Below, piece after piece: positions 1 through 6,990 of a DNA stretch of 10,294 bases; the stretch's first letter is position 1, and each line of letters starts with the position of its first letter. The notes below the pieces were generated by a model. The model saw nothing but the letters and a program-made list of their open reading frames with translations, was not told the origin of the DNA and did no database searches. The DNA comes from JAJZOM01 sp046703545 (GTDB lineage: Archaea; Thermoplasmatota; Thermoplasmata; Thermoplasmatales; Thermoplasmataceae), in contig JBJKSX010000060.1 in assembly GCA_046703545.1 (NCBI GenBank), forward strand, positions 1 through 10,294. The letters are read 5' to 3'. The translations under genes were made by a program, and so were the position numbers.

Positions 1-1251
1 AGGGACGGAATAAGGAAGTACCTCAAGGATCACATGTACGGAAACGCAAAGGGATCAGATCTGTGGAGCTCCATAGAGCAGGTATCGGGAATGCCAGTAT
101 CCAGGGTCATGGAAGCCTGGGTGAAGACAAAAGGTTACCCTGTGGTCAACGAATCTCTCGAGGATGGAAAATACATCCTGAAGCAGGAACAGTTTCTGAT
201 TTCAGGTGAAAAGACAGACAGAACCTGGCCCATTCCCCTTACATATTACCTGAACGGGGAGGTGAAATCAGAACTCTTCCAGGATAGGGAAATGGCCCTG
301 GGCTCCAAAGCCCCTGTGAAGATAAACTCCAATTTCTCAGGCTTTTACAGGACCGGTTATGACAGCAGTATCCTTGAAGACATACTTTCAGACACGTCCA
401 GGCTCACGAATCTCGATCTGCTGGGGCTGCTGAATGATTCATACAACCTCATGCTTTCCGGAAAAATGCCGAGGGATTCATACGTATCAACCATAAGGAA
501 ACTCTGGGTTGCAGAGGACCCCATGGTCATCAACGAGATTGCAGGACAGCTGCATTCACTCACTCTGGTTGCACCAAAGAGCGATGGATTGAAAAAGCTT
601 GCATCTGAATATTGCGGGCTTCATCTGAAAAGACTTGGCAGAAAGAGGAAAAACGAGCCCATCAATGTTTCAGTGGCAAGAGGGGTCCTTATGTCAGCCA
701 TGGCCACTGCAGACATTGATTTTGCATCAGAACAGGCAGATAAGTTCAGCGGGTACTTTGACCTGGATTCTGATGAAAGGTCATCTGTGGCAATTGGCTA
801 CGCGGTCAGTGGTGGCACCTTCAGTAGACTGGAATCTGCCATGGAGCAAGCCACAACAGACGAGGACAGGACAAAATTGCTGTCTGCAATGGGATGGCTC
901 CAGAACAACGAAGGCCTTGAAAGTGCGTTGAAACTAATCAAAGAAGGAAAGGTGAAGAATCAGGACATGGTAAGGTTCTATACTTCAGCTTCTGCAAGCC
1001 CGAACTCTAGGGACTTCATGTTCAGAAACCTGGAATATGCAATAAATAGGATGAGGGAAGTGTTTGTTGGTTCCGGTTCAACCGCCAGGGCTCTCCAGAT
1101 GACAGCGCCCCTTCTCGGAATATCGAGGGAGGATGAAATGAGGAAGTTCCTGAAAAATATAGATGCCCAGGATGTCGCTGCAGGCGTGAAAAAATCTCTA
1201 GAATTACTGGAAGTAAATTCCAGGACCAACCGGCTGTTTTCAGGCTTTTAG
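1..1251 (+). CDS. M1-family aminopeptidase, C-terminal fragment (tricorn-interacting factor F2/F3-like)
   Basis: This is the last 416 codons of a larger gene; the reading frame is open from base 1 and ends at TAG (1249-1251). The fragment begins inside the helical region that follows the catalytic domain: residues 9-38 carry a pattern typical of M1 aminopeptidases (KDHMYGNAKGSDLW, then MEAWVKTKGYPVV). The pattern NFSGFYRTGYD near residues 110-121 opens the ERAP1_C-like helical-repeat domain that fills the rest. The zinc site (HExxH...E) and the GxMEN exopeptidase motif would lie upstream of the window and cannot be checked. In Thermoplasma, enzymes of this family (factors F2 and F3) trim peptides released by the proteasome and the tricorn protease to free amino acids in the cytoplasm. 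A full-length enzyme is about 780 residues, so roughly half is present. The ATG at 34 is internal, not the start. The family is clear; the choice between F2, F3 or another M1 paralogue cannot be made here. Confidence 0.9.
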   Translation, partial: RDGIRKYLKDHMYGNAKGSDLWSSIEQVSGMPVSRVMEAWVKTKGYPVVNESLEDGKYILKQEQFLISGEKTDRTWPIPLTYYLNGEVKSELFQDREMALGSKAPVKINSNFSGFYRTGYDSSILEDILSDTSRLTNLDLLGLLNDSYNLMLSGKMPRDSYVSTIRKLWVAEDPMVINEIAGQLHSLTLVAPKSDGLKKLASEYCGLHLKRLGRKRKNEPINVSVARGVLMSAMATADIDFASEQADKFSGYFDLDSDERSSVAIGYAVSGGTFSRLESAMEQATTDEDRTKLLSAMGWLQNNEGLESALKLIKEGKVKNQDMVRFYTSASASPNSRDFMFRNLEYAINRMREVFVGSGSTARALQMTAPLLGISREDEMRKFLKNIDAQDVAAGVKKSLELLEVNSRTNRLFSGF

Positions 1252-1277
1252 GGGATATCTCCCTTATACTTTTTCTT
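1252..1277 (+). terminator. Possible terminator after the aminopeptidase gene
   Basis: Directly after the stop codon, GGGA (1252-1255) can pair with TCCC (1260-1263) around a four-base loop, and a T-rich stretch with five Ts follows (1270-1274). T-rich tracts alone can end archaeal transcription, so the weak four-pair stem may not matter. The next gene has its own promoter-like sequence, which fits termination here. Confidence 0.35.
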
Positions 1278-1370
1278 CGAAATTAGGCAATTTATTACTA
1301 TATCAAAAATTAAATATATTATGAAAACCTATTAACTCAATTATAAATATATTTTCCCTATTTTTTATAC

Positions 1371-1421
1371 ATAATATATAAGTGTTTCCACGAAAACTTA
1401 TAAGGGCACCCTCCTAAGGAG
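1371..1421 (+). promoter_or_regulatory. TATA-like box and ribosome binding site of the permease gene
   Basis: In a very AT-rich spacer, ATAATATATAAG (1371-1382) is a good archaeal TATA-box candidate. Transcription starting about 26 bases beyond its centre would begin near 1403, leaving a short leader of about 20 bases. That leader holds AAGGAG (1416-1421), complementary to the 16S rRNA tail, four bases before the ATG at 1426. A second TATA-like word, CTTATAAG (1398-1405), would give an almost leaderless transcript; the ribosome binding site favours the first choice. The binding site can pair with CTCC (1411-1414) just before it. Confidence 0.5.
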
Positions 1422-1425
1422 AATC

Positions 1426-3066
1426 ATGGACGAACCTATTACAGGTAAACACAAAAAACCTAGATTAAGGAGAGAATTGTCTCTCTTTCAGCTAGTCATT
1501 ATTGGTGTAGTAGGAGCCCTTGGTAATGGAGCACTTTTTGGAACTGTGGGCATGGTTGCCCTTGCAGGACCTGGTGCTATCATAGGTTTCATTTTTGGCG
1601 GTATTATCTATACGTCTGTAGGTTTTACCTACATGGAACTCGCAAGGGTTCACCCGGAAGCGGGAGGCCCTACGAGGTTCTCGCTTTACACGCATGGAAG
1701 GTTAACCAACCTTCTGAACTCGCTTGCTGACCTCACATGGTACATATTTATACCACCTATTGAGGCAGTATCAATCGTCGCAGGTCTGGACTACTTCTTT
1801 GGAGGCCTACTGACCTCAAGCGGTTATCCCACAATGACGGGATCACTGATTGGATTGGCCCTTATGCTTGCATTTGTGCCCTTCAATTATTTCGGTGTAA
1901 GAAGATTCGGGGCTTCAACCAAGTATCTTGGTGTTGTGAAGCTGATCTTCTACCTGGCAATGTCATTTGGCCTGATTTTCCTTGTGTTCAACTGGCACAA
2001 CCTGTCTTCCTTCAAGGGAGGCTTTGTACCCTTTGGGCCAATAGGAATCCTGCTTGCAATGCCACTGGCAATGTATGACTTCGGCGGAATCAGGGTCATA
2101 CCTGATCTCGCTGAGGAAGCCAAGAAGCCTGAGATAATATCCAGGGCGGTCATTCTGACTGTTATCTTCGAGACCATGATTTACATCTCAGTGGCAATTG
2201 CAGTTATATTCAGTGTGAACTGGTCCGCTCTCGGCATCGTTCCGGGAAACTGGGGCGCTCTGATGAACTATTCAAGCGGAGTCAACCCGTTCTTCGTATT
2301 TGCGCATTCGAACAATCTGGACATAGTCTTCATCATTGCGGTGGTGGCAGGACTTATGTCTCCTTTCGTCACAGGGTACATATACCTTGGAAGCGGAACG
2401 AGAATCCTGTTTGCAATGGGAAGATCCGGATTCGTTGGAGACGCATTCAAGAGGCTGCACAGCAAGTATGAGATACCAATATGGTCGCTCGTTGCATTCG
2501 CTGTGGTTGGAGCTTTCGTGGTTCTTGTTTCAGCGCCACTTCCGTCTATCTATCACCTGATAGATTACGCTGTGGATGCTGGATATCTTGGTTTCATAAC
2601 CAATCCTGTAGCCCTGATGGCATCAAGGCGGCAGGGCATAACGAAAAAAGAACACATGTACCCGGCTATGGCTGTGGTCGCGCCAATCGCAATGGCCCTG
2701 GCTTCCCTGATTATATTCTGGGATGGCTGGACATCGATCGTCTACTCGCTTTCCATCATGCTTGGCGGAAGCCTGATATTCGGTATCATAAGCTACTTCG
2801 GGACCACAAACAGGGACAAGATGCACTGGGCCAACGGAATCTGGTACCTTGCATACATTGCATTCATGGTACTCATGATTGGAATTTCCTCTGACGGGCT
2901 TTACAACTATCTTACCTTCACAGAGGGTACGATAATAACCGGAATAGTCACCGCATTCGTGTTCTACCCATTTGGTGTGTTTTCAGCCCTCAAGGAGAGC
3001 TACTCACACAAGGAGTACACCGAAGCAGTCCAGAAGGAAGTTTCAAGCAACCCAGCTGTGGAATAA
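1426..3066 (+). CDS. APC-superfamily amino acid permease
   Basis: A 546-residue, strongly hydrophobic membrane protein with about 12-14 predicted transmembrane helices. Helix 1 (about 20-45) carries the glycine-rich substrate-site pattern GALGNGALFG; in this superfamily the break in helix 1 binds the amino acid backbone. ELARVHPEAGG (71-81) matches the loop after helix 2 of APC permeases. The helix 6 region reads MYDFGGIRVIPDLAEEAKKPEI in outline (216-237), and RILFAMGRSGFVGDAFKRLH (326-345) matches the conserved cytoplasmic segment after helix 8. The basic N-terminus (KHKKPRLRR, 9-16) is expected to face the cytoplasm. The likely role is proton-coupled uptake or exchange of amino acids across the plasma membrane; the substrate cannot be read from sequence. 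The gene seems to be transcribed alone, with its own promoter and a T-tract after it. The first roughly 130 bases are more AT-rich than the rest, as often seen at archaeal gene starts. The length is a little above the usual 450-500 residues, which fits extra C-terminal helices. Confidence 0.88.
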   Translation: MDEPITGKHKKPRLRRELSLFQLVIIGVVGALGNGALFGTVGMVALAGPGAIIGFIFGGIIYTSVGFTYMELARVHPEAGGPTRFSLYTHGRLTNLLNSLADLTWYIFIPPIEAVSIVAGLDYFFGGLLTSSGYPTMTGSLIGLALMLAFVPFNYFGVRRFGASTKYLGVVKLIFYLAMSFGLIFLVFNWHNLSSFKGGFVPFGPIGILLAMPLAMYDFGGIRVIPDLAEEAKKPEIISRAVILTVIFETMIYISVAIAVIFSVNWSALGIVPGNWGALMNYSSGVNPFFVFAHSNNLDIVFIIAVVAGLMSPFVTGYIYLGSGTRILFAMGRSGFVGDAFKRLHSKYEIPIWSLVAFAVVGAFVVLVSAPLPSIYHLIDYAVDAGYLGFITNPVALMASRRQGITKKEHMYPAMAVVAPIAMALASLIIFWDGWTSIVYSLSIMLGGSLIFGIISYFGTTNRDKMHWANGIWYLAYIAFMVLMIGISSDGLYNYLTFTEGTIITGIVTAFVFYPFGVFSALKESYSHKEYTEAVQKEVSSNPAVE

Positions 3067-3079
3067 TCTTCCAAAACCA

Positions 3080-3092
3080 TTTTTTTATTTTT
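3080..3092 (+). terminator. T-tract terminator after the permease gene
   Basis: Seven Ts, one A and five Ts follow the TAA stop (3064-3066) by about 14 bases on the plus strand. No strong hairpin precedes them. U-rich tracts of this kind act as archaeal terminators. The gene on the other side points the other way, so a stop signal is expected here. Confidence 0.55.
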
Positions 3093-3176
3093 AAACCAAC
3101 AATTTCTTTCTTGCTTTTATACAAGGCTGCAAATGCCGATCCTGTTTATTTCAGCAGGCTCTAGTGCCCGAAGATC

Positions 3177-3183
3177 AAAAAAA
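3177..3183 (-). terminator. T-tract terminator of the glyA-CBS-tldD-tldE operon
   Basis: Read on the minus strand, a run of seven Ts starts about 10 bases beyond the TGA stop of the last operon gene (3194-3196). It mirrors the T-tract of the convergent permease gene about 90 bases away, so each strand has its own end signal in the short convergent spacer. Confidence 0.5.
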
Positions 3184-3193
3184 TTCTGTGGGC

Positions 3194-4504
3194 TCAGAAG
3201 CCCTTTGAGATGTTCACGCTGTCAACCAGAACAGAAGGCATTGATGAAGGGCCAATTTCCTCCCACCATTTCACGGTCTTCGTGTCCCTTGAAACCGCTT
3301 TCACGTTCCCGAGAATAGAAGGCACCGAATCGCTTATGCGTATTCCCTTGGCAATGCCCTTTACTTCACCATTCTTGACGTAAAATGCCCCGTCGCGCGG
3401 AACCGTTGAGAATACTGCATTGCGGTAATCCTGGTACCGGGTATACCAGCAGTTGTTGATCCAGAGGCCATCATCGAGCTGTGATAGGAGCTTCTCGGAA
3501 TCTACTTTCCCTGGGGAAATCTTCAGCTGCCAGGCTGTTGGGTTCAGTATGCCGGCATTACCTGTAGTCTCCGCACCATTTCTCTTTGCAGTTGAATAGG
3601 AGTGCATGTAGCTTTTCAGGACACCATTCCCGATCAGCGTATTCTTCCTGGTTGGGGTGCCTTCATTGTCACACAGCCTGAAGCCTACCCCACCAGTGTC
3701 AAGAGGGTCGTCCATGAGAGTCAAGCCACTGTCCGAAACCTGTTTTCCAAGGAGGTCAGCAAAACAGCTCAGGCCACTTTCAACAGAATGGTATGATAGG
3801 AAATCGGAACTGTAGGAGATGATGTTTCCAATGACATAGGGGGACATGAGCACCCTGTACTTTCCAGGCTTTATATCTGCAGATTCCCGAGCCAGAGACA
3901 ATGGCTGGGCGGACCCCTTCCCTATCTGCTGTATTGTTTTGGAGTCAACTCTGATTGATTTTCCAAAGTGTCTGGCTTCCTGTCCGGTTCTGTCATCTCG
4001 AAAAGACCTTATGAGAACTTCCAGACCGCCTGTTTCATAAGTGCATTCGTTATGGTTTGTCTTCACGGTTATGCTGTGTGACCGGTTATAGAGAACCCCT
4101 GCTGTCCTTTCCGCCCCATTTTCAATGGCTGAGTTCACAAGGTTCACAGACATGTCCTGGAGGTCATATTCTGAATCAATTGAGTCTTGTGGCTTCGTGT
4201 ATTTCACTTTCTCCGGATTCAATCCAACGAATCTGGGATTTTCGGGAATCCTATCTGAAATTTCCCACAGCCTGTTCACGGTCTCGTCCGCATCTGCAAA
4301 GTCAGCAATAGTTGTGGAAACAGTCCTTTTGCCCTTTGCCGCAAATACAGACACACTGCTCTCGTCCCAGTAATTGTGCAGGTCTTCAGTGTTCTGGGAA
4401 AATCTCACCTGTTCAGTCCTTGTTTTGGTGTACTGGAGAGCAATTTCATGGAACCCCCTTGATGTCAGTTTTTTCATCAGCGAATCAAGATCGGGAGAAG
4501 TCAT
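3194..4504 (-). CDS. tldE: TldE/PmbA-family protein, non-catalytic partner of TldD
   Basis: A 436-residue protein of the TldD/PmbA superfamily, second member of a pair. Residues about 265-316 hold the shared core: DDPLDTGGVGF, then DNEGTPTRKNTLIGNGVLKSY, then a TAKRNGAETTGNA-like stretch. The end, PSVLVDSVNISKGF, matches the usual C-terminal strand. The HExxxH metal motif of TldD is absent; the matching region (about 219-240) reads MSPYVIGNIISYSSD, as expected for the TldE subunit, which lines the chamber but binds no metal. In E. coli, TldD and TldE form a heterodimeric protease that trims unfolded peptides such as the microcin B17 precursor and also acts on CcdA. Archaeal substrates are unknown. 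I chose the ATG at 4504 because it overlaps the tldD stop as ATGA, a usual sign of translational coupling. GAGGAG lies 12 bases upstream, a rather long spacing. An ATG at 4549 in the same frame would add 15 residues without family similarity. Confidence 0.87.
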   Translation of the reverse strand: MTSPDLDSLMKKLTSRGFHEIALQYTKTRTEQVRFSQNTEDLHNYWDESSVSVFAAKGKRTVSTTIADFADADETVNRLWEISDRIPENPRFVGLNPEKVKYTKPQDSIDSEYDLQDMSVNLVNSAIENGAERTAGVLYNRSHSITVKTNHNECTYETGGLEVLIRSFRDDRTGQEARHFGKSIRVDSKTIQQIGKGSAQPLSLARESADIKPGKYRVLMSPYVIGNIISYSSDFLSYHSVESGLSCFADLLGKQVSDSGLTLMDDPLDTGGVGFRLCDNEGTPTRKNTLIGNGVLKSYMHSYSTAKRNGAETTGNAGILNPTAWQLKISPGKVDSEKLLSQLDDGLWINNCWYTRYQDYRNAVFSTVPRDGAFYVKNGEVKGIAKGIRISDSVPSILGNVKAVSRDTKTVKWWEEIGPSSMPSVLVDSVNISKGF

Positions 4505-5886
4505 TGCAGATGCACGCTCCTCAGCCTCATGTGGGGGCCTCCCATCCATACGTCCACGCCCTGCATCGGGTCTCCCTTTCCACAGGTGCCGGCATTGAAT
4601 TCCAGATCCTTGCCAACAGCATCCACTGCACTGTAGAAGCTTATGGTGTTTGTCTCAATGACAGGCCTTCTTACGCGCCCTGACACCTCGCCATCTGTGA
4701 TGAAATAGGCTTCCTTTCCCACGTATTTCTCGTTGAACCTTATGTCGTCGATGTTCCATTCTGTGAATGATTTGATGTAGACACCCTTCTTTATTCCGTC
4801 AAAGAGCTCCTCAAAGCCGTGGTTTCCAGGCTCTATATATGTTGTGCTCATTCTGGCAAGTGGTTCAAGGTTCCAGGAGGCTGTCCTCCCTCCGCCGTTG
4901 GATTCAACACCCAGTATTCCTGCACTCTCCCTGTTCAGGATGTAATCGCTGGCCATTCCGTCCTTGTAAAGGTACCTCTTTCTGGATTTGACGCCCTCAT
5001 CATCATACCTGTAGTAGCCGAAACTCCCCTCCATTGAAGGGTCATCAATGACATTGACCGCTTCGGAGCCTATTCTGAAAGGGATCTTCTTGCCGGTGAG
5101 GAATGATTCTCCTGCCTGGGCTCCCTCCCTCCCAATGATCCTGTCATATTCAGTGGGGTGGCCGCAGGATTCATGTGCCACTATTCCTGATATCTCCGGG
5201 CCGACAATTATGTCGAATTTCCCGGGGTTTATTCTTGGCGCTGCAGCGGACTGATGCAGATCACTAATGTCATGCCCTATTTTCTCCTGGAGGTTCAGTC
5301 CATCTATATACTCGTATCCGGAGGATGCGCCATAATGTTCCACGGACTGCTCAAATTCCCCAGACTCAACTACTCCCACCATGTAATGGTAGTATATTCT
5401 GGAGATGTCTCCCGATATCTCGGATCCCATGGAATTCCTGTAGAACTGCCGGATTCTCTTGTCCGAAAGTCCGTTGACCCTTACCGAGGCGCCACCATCC
5501 TTCATTATGGAATCGTTTTCCTTCAGTATTGCAGACTTATCCTCAATGGAAAAGTCCTCTATCTTCTTTTTTGCCTGGACTTTCCAGGAATCCTTCACTT
5601 CTTTCCCCCTGTATATGGAATTCTTTCCCCGGAACCTGGAACGCTCCAGTGCCATGTCCACGGATCTCTTTACATCATCCCACCTGGAGGAATTGGAATA
5701 GGCCATGCTGATGGAATTGTTCACAACTCTGACAGCATAGCCACTCTCCCTGCCAAAGTCCAGCCCTTCAAACTCACCATTCCTGTATGAAAGGTAGTTC
5801 GAGGTTATGTCCATGAACCTAGCCTCGGCGTAGCTGGAATTCGCTGAGGCATACTCCAGAATCTTGTCGATGAGGTCTGGCTCCAT
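4501..5886 (-). CDS. tldD: TldD-family metalloprotease, catalytic subunit
   Basis: A 461-residue protein matching TldD in length and motifs. The metal site HESCGH (238-243) has the HExxxH form characteristic of TldD, followed by PTEYDRIIGREG. The segment FGYYRYDDEGVKSRK (289-303) contains the DDEG core of the family. GTCGKGDPMQGVDVWMGGP (433-451) supplies the conserved cysteine (C435) that serves as a further metal ligand in TldD. All catalytic features therefore seem intact. TldD cleaves unfolded peptides inside a closed heterodimer with TldE, whose gene overlaps this one by four bases. The start is well supported: AAGGGAG (5894-5900, minus strand) sits seven bases before the ATG, and the upstream CBS gene ends one base earlier, so the two are probably translated together. 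The natural substrate in this organism is unknown; the neighbours do not include a recognisable precursor peptide of the microcin or PQQ type. Confidence 0.92.
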   Translation of the reverse strand: MEPDLIDKILEYASANSSYAEARFMDITSNYLSYRNGEFEGLDFGRESGYAVRVVNNSISMAYSNSSRWDDVKRSVDMALERSRFRGKNSIYRGKEVKDSWKVQAKKKIEDFSIEDKSAILKENDSIMKDGGASVRVNGLSDKRIRQFYRNSMGSEISGDISRIYYHYMVGVVESGEFEQSVEHYGASSGYEYIDGLNLQEKIGHDISDLHQSAAAPRINPGKFDIIVGPEISGIVAHESCGHPTEYDRIIGREGAQAGESFLTGKKIPFRIGSEAVNVIDDPSMEGSFGYYRYDDEGVKSRKRYLYKDGMASDYILNRESAGILGVESNGGGRTASWNLEPLARMSTTYIEPGNHGFEELFDGIKKGVYIKSFTEWNIDDIRFNEKYVGKEAYFITDGEVSGRVRRPVIETNTISFYSAVDAVGKDLEFNAGTCGKGDPMQGVDVWMGGPHMRLRSVHLQ

Positions 5887-5887
5887 A

Positions 5888-6988
5888 TCACTTCTCCCTT
5901 ATTTTTGCAAGGCGGTTTTCGTATGTGGCGATGATCTTGTCAATGCATTTCCCAAAATTCCAGTCGTAATCATTTACCGACAGCTTAATCGACCCTCCGG
6001 AAAGCCTCGACCTCACTGAATACTTGATTCTGCCCTCGCTGTGGTACTTGGCAATGTGGAAATCAAGATTGCCACCCTTTATTCCAGCCATCTTTGGAAG
6101 ACGTCCAACCAGCTTGCTCGCGTTGAAGTACAGGATGTCGTAAAGCTCATCATCCCAGGCATCAAGCCCAGATACCTGAATGAGGATTCCTCCCTTGTTT
6201 TCTCCAGTGCTTATGATGGCGATGATGTCCGAGGCACCAACGACGCCCATTACCTTTCCGTTGCCATCTATCACCGGGACAGACCTGACTTTGTTTTCTA
6301 CCATCAGGCTTGCGCAACGGTCAATTGATGTTTTGGGCGACACCGTCACATCCTTCAGGGGAAGTGATCCGAGTCGAACCTTCAGCTTTTCGGGCTCTCC
6401 GGTGACATTCCCCTCCTTTATCTTGTCTGCACTTTTCAGGAGCTCCTCAGGAGACAGCTGGTCTGCCTTAAGCACACCACGATATTTTCCTGAAGTTGAC
6501 ACCACAGGCATATCAGTTTCATCAAGTGCCCTGAATTTTTCCAGTGCCTTGCTGATGGGCTCGTCCTCCTCGATAACAACAGGATCGGTTGACATCACTT
6601 CAGCACAACTTATTTCCTCGTGAGGAACTACGTGACCGAAATTCCTCAGAATGTCTGTTCTGGAAAGTATGCCTGTGAGCATGCCCTTCTCCACAACCGG
6701 GAGGGCAGCAAGTCCACTGTCCCTGAAAAGCTTCACTGCGGTTTTCATGTCCGTGTTTGGAGTGAGTTTCGCAGTCTTGACCATGAATGTTTCCACCTTG
6801 GAATTGCTCCTGATGCTCCTTCTCCTGAGCACTTCCCTGAAACTCAGCATTCCCGCGTACCTCTTGCCCTTCAGCACTGGGACCTGGTGTATTCCTGTGG
6901 TCCTCATTCTCGACAGGGCTTCGGAAACTGTTGCGGTAGTGGTGGTGGTCACCAAATTCTTTGAAGTCATTATCTCGTTTACTTTCAT
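5888..6988 (-). CDS. Four-CBS-domain protein with C-terminal HPF (S30AE)-like domain
   Basis: A 366-residue protein counted from the ATG at 6988. Four CBS domains follow one another at about 2-57, 65-117, 128-180 and 207-260. CBS domains pair up and bind adenine nucleotides or S-adenosylmethionine. The second (GILSRTDI, D112) and fourth (GVVGASDI, D254) keep the S/T-x-x-D-type ribose-binding signature; the first (SFREV) and third (LKADQL) deviate. Residues about 266-363 form a further domain with a beta-alpha-beta-beta-beta-alpha pattern: ILIQVSGLDAW, a helix ending KLVGRLPKM, strands NLDFHIAKYH, IKYSVRSRL and SIKLSVNDYDW, then a helix FGKCIDKIIATYENRLAKI. By eye this matches the order and spacing of bacterial hibernation promoting factor, including the final helix (compare AIDGLIDKLARQL). 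The likely role is nucleotide-sensed binding to the ribosome; this is inference. The gene starts two bases after the glyA stop. A TTG at 7003, overlapping the glyA stop, would add five residues; the ATG is preferred, with GGGG nine bases upstream. A run of five threonines (residues 14-18) is in place within the first CBS domain. Confidence 0.85.
   Translation of the reverse strand: MKVNEIMTSKNLVTTTTTATVSEALSRMRTTGIHQVPVLKGKRYAGMLSFREVLRRRSIRSNSKVETFMVKTAKLTPNTDMKTAVKLFRDSGLAALPVVEKGMLTGILSRTDILRNFGHVVPHEEISCAEVMSTDPVVIEEDEPISKALEKFRALDETDMPVVSTSGKYRGVLKADQLSPEELLKSADKIKEGNVTGEPEKLKVRLGSLPLKDVTVSPKTSIDRCASLMVENKVRSVPVIDGNGKVMGVVGASDIIAIISTGENKGGILIQVSGLDAWDDELYDILYFNASKLVGRLPKMAGIKGGNLDFHIAKYHSEGRIKYSVRSRLSGGSIKLSVNDYDWNFGKCIDKIIATYENRLAKIREK
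5894..5900 (-). promoter_or_regulatory. Ribosome binding site of tldD
   Basis: AAGGGAG on the minus strand lies inside the last codons of the CBS gene, seven bases before the tldD ATG (5884-5886). It is the clearest internal ribosome binding site of the operon and fixes the tldD start. Confidence 0.65.
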
Positions 6989-6990
6989 TT

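Noticed and set aside
2481..2894. A 137-codon plus-strand frame inside the permease gene
   Set aside because: It overlaps conserved helices of the APC permease in another frame and has an unlikely cysteine-, histidine- and tryptophan-rich composition.
3067..3193. Convergent spacer examined for small RNAs or genes
   Set aside because: Apart from the two T-tracts no stable hairpin, tRNA-like fold or supported open frame was seen; frames entering it are shadows of tldE.
5254..5790. A 178-codon plus-strand open frame inside tldD
   Set aside because: It lies wholly antisense to tldD, which has complete family motifs; the predicted protein shows no recognisable domain and no ribosome binding site stands before it.
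6937..6951. A short run of repeated threonine codons that looks like a microsatellite
   Set aside because: It covers only five codons of ACC/ACT type inside the first CBS domain, and the reading frame and domain continue normally around it.
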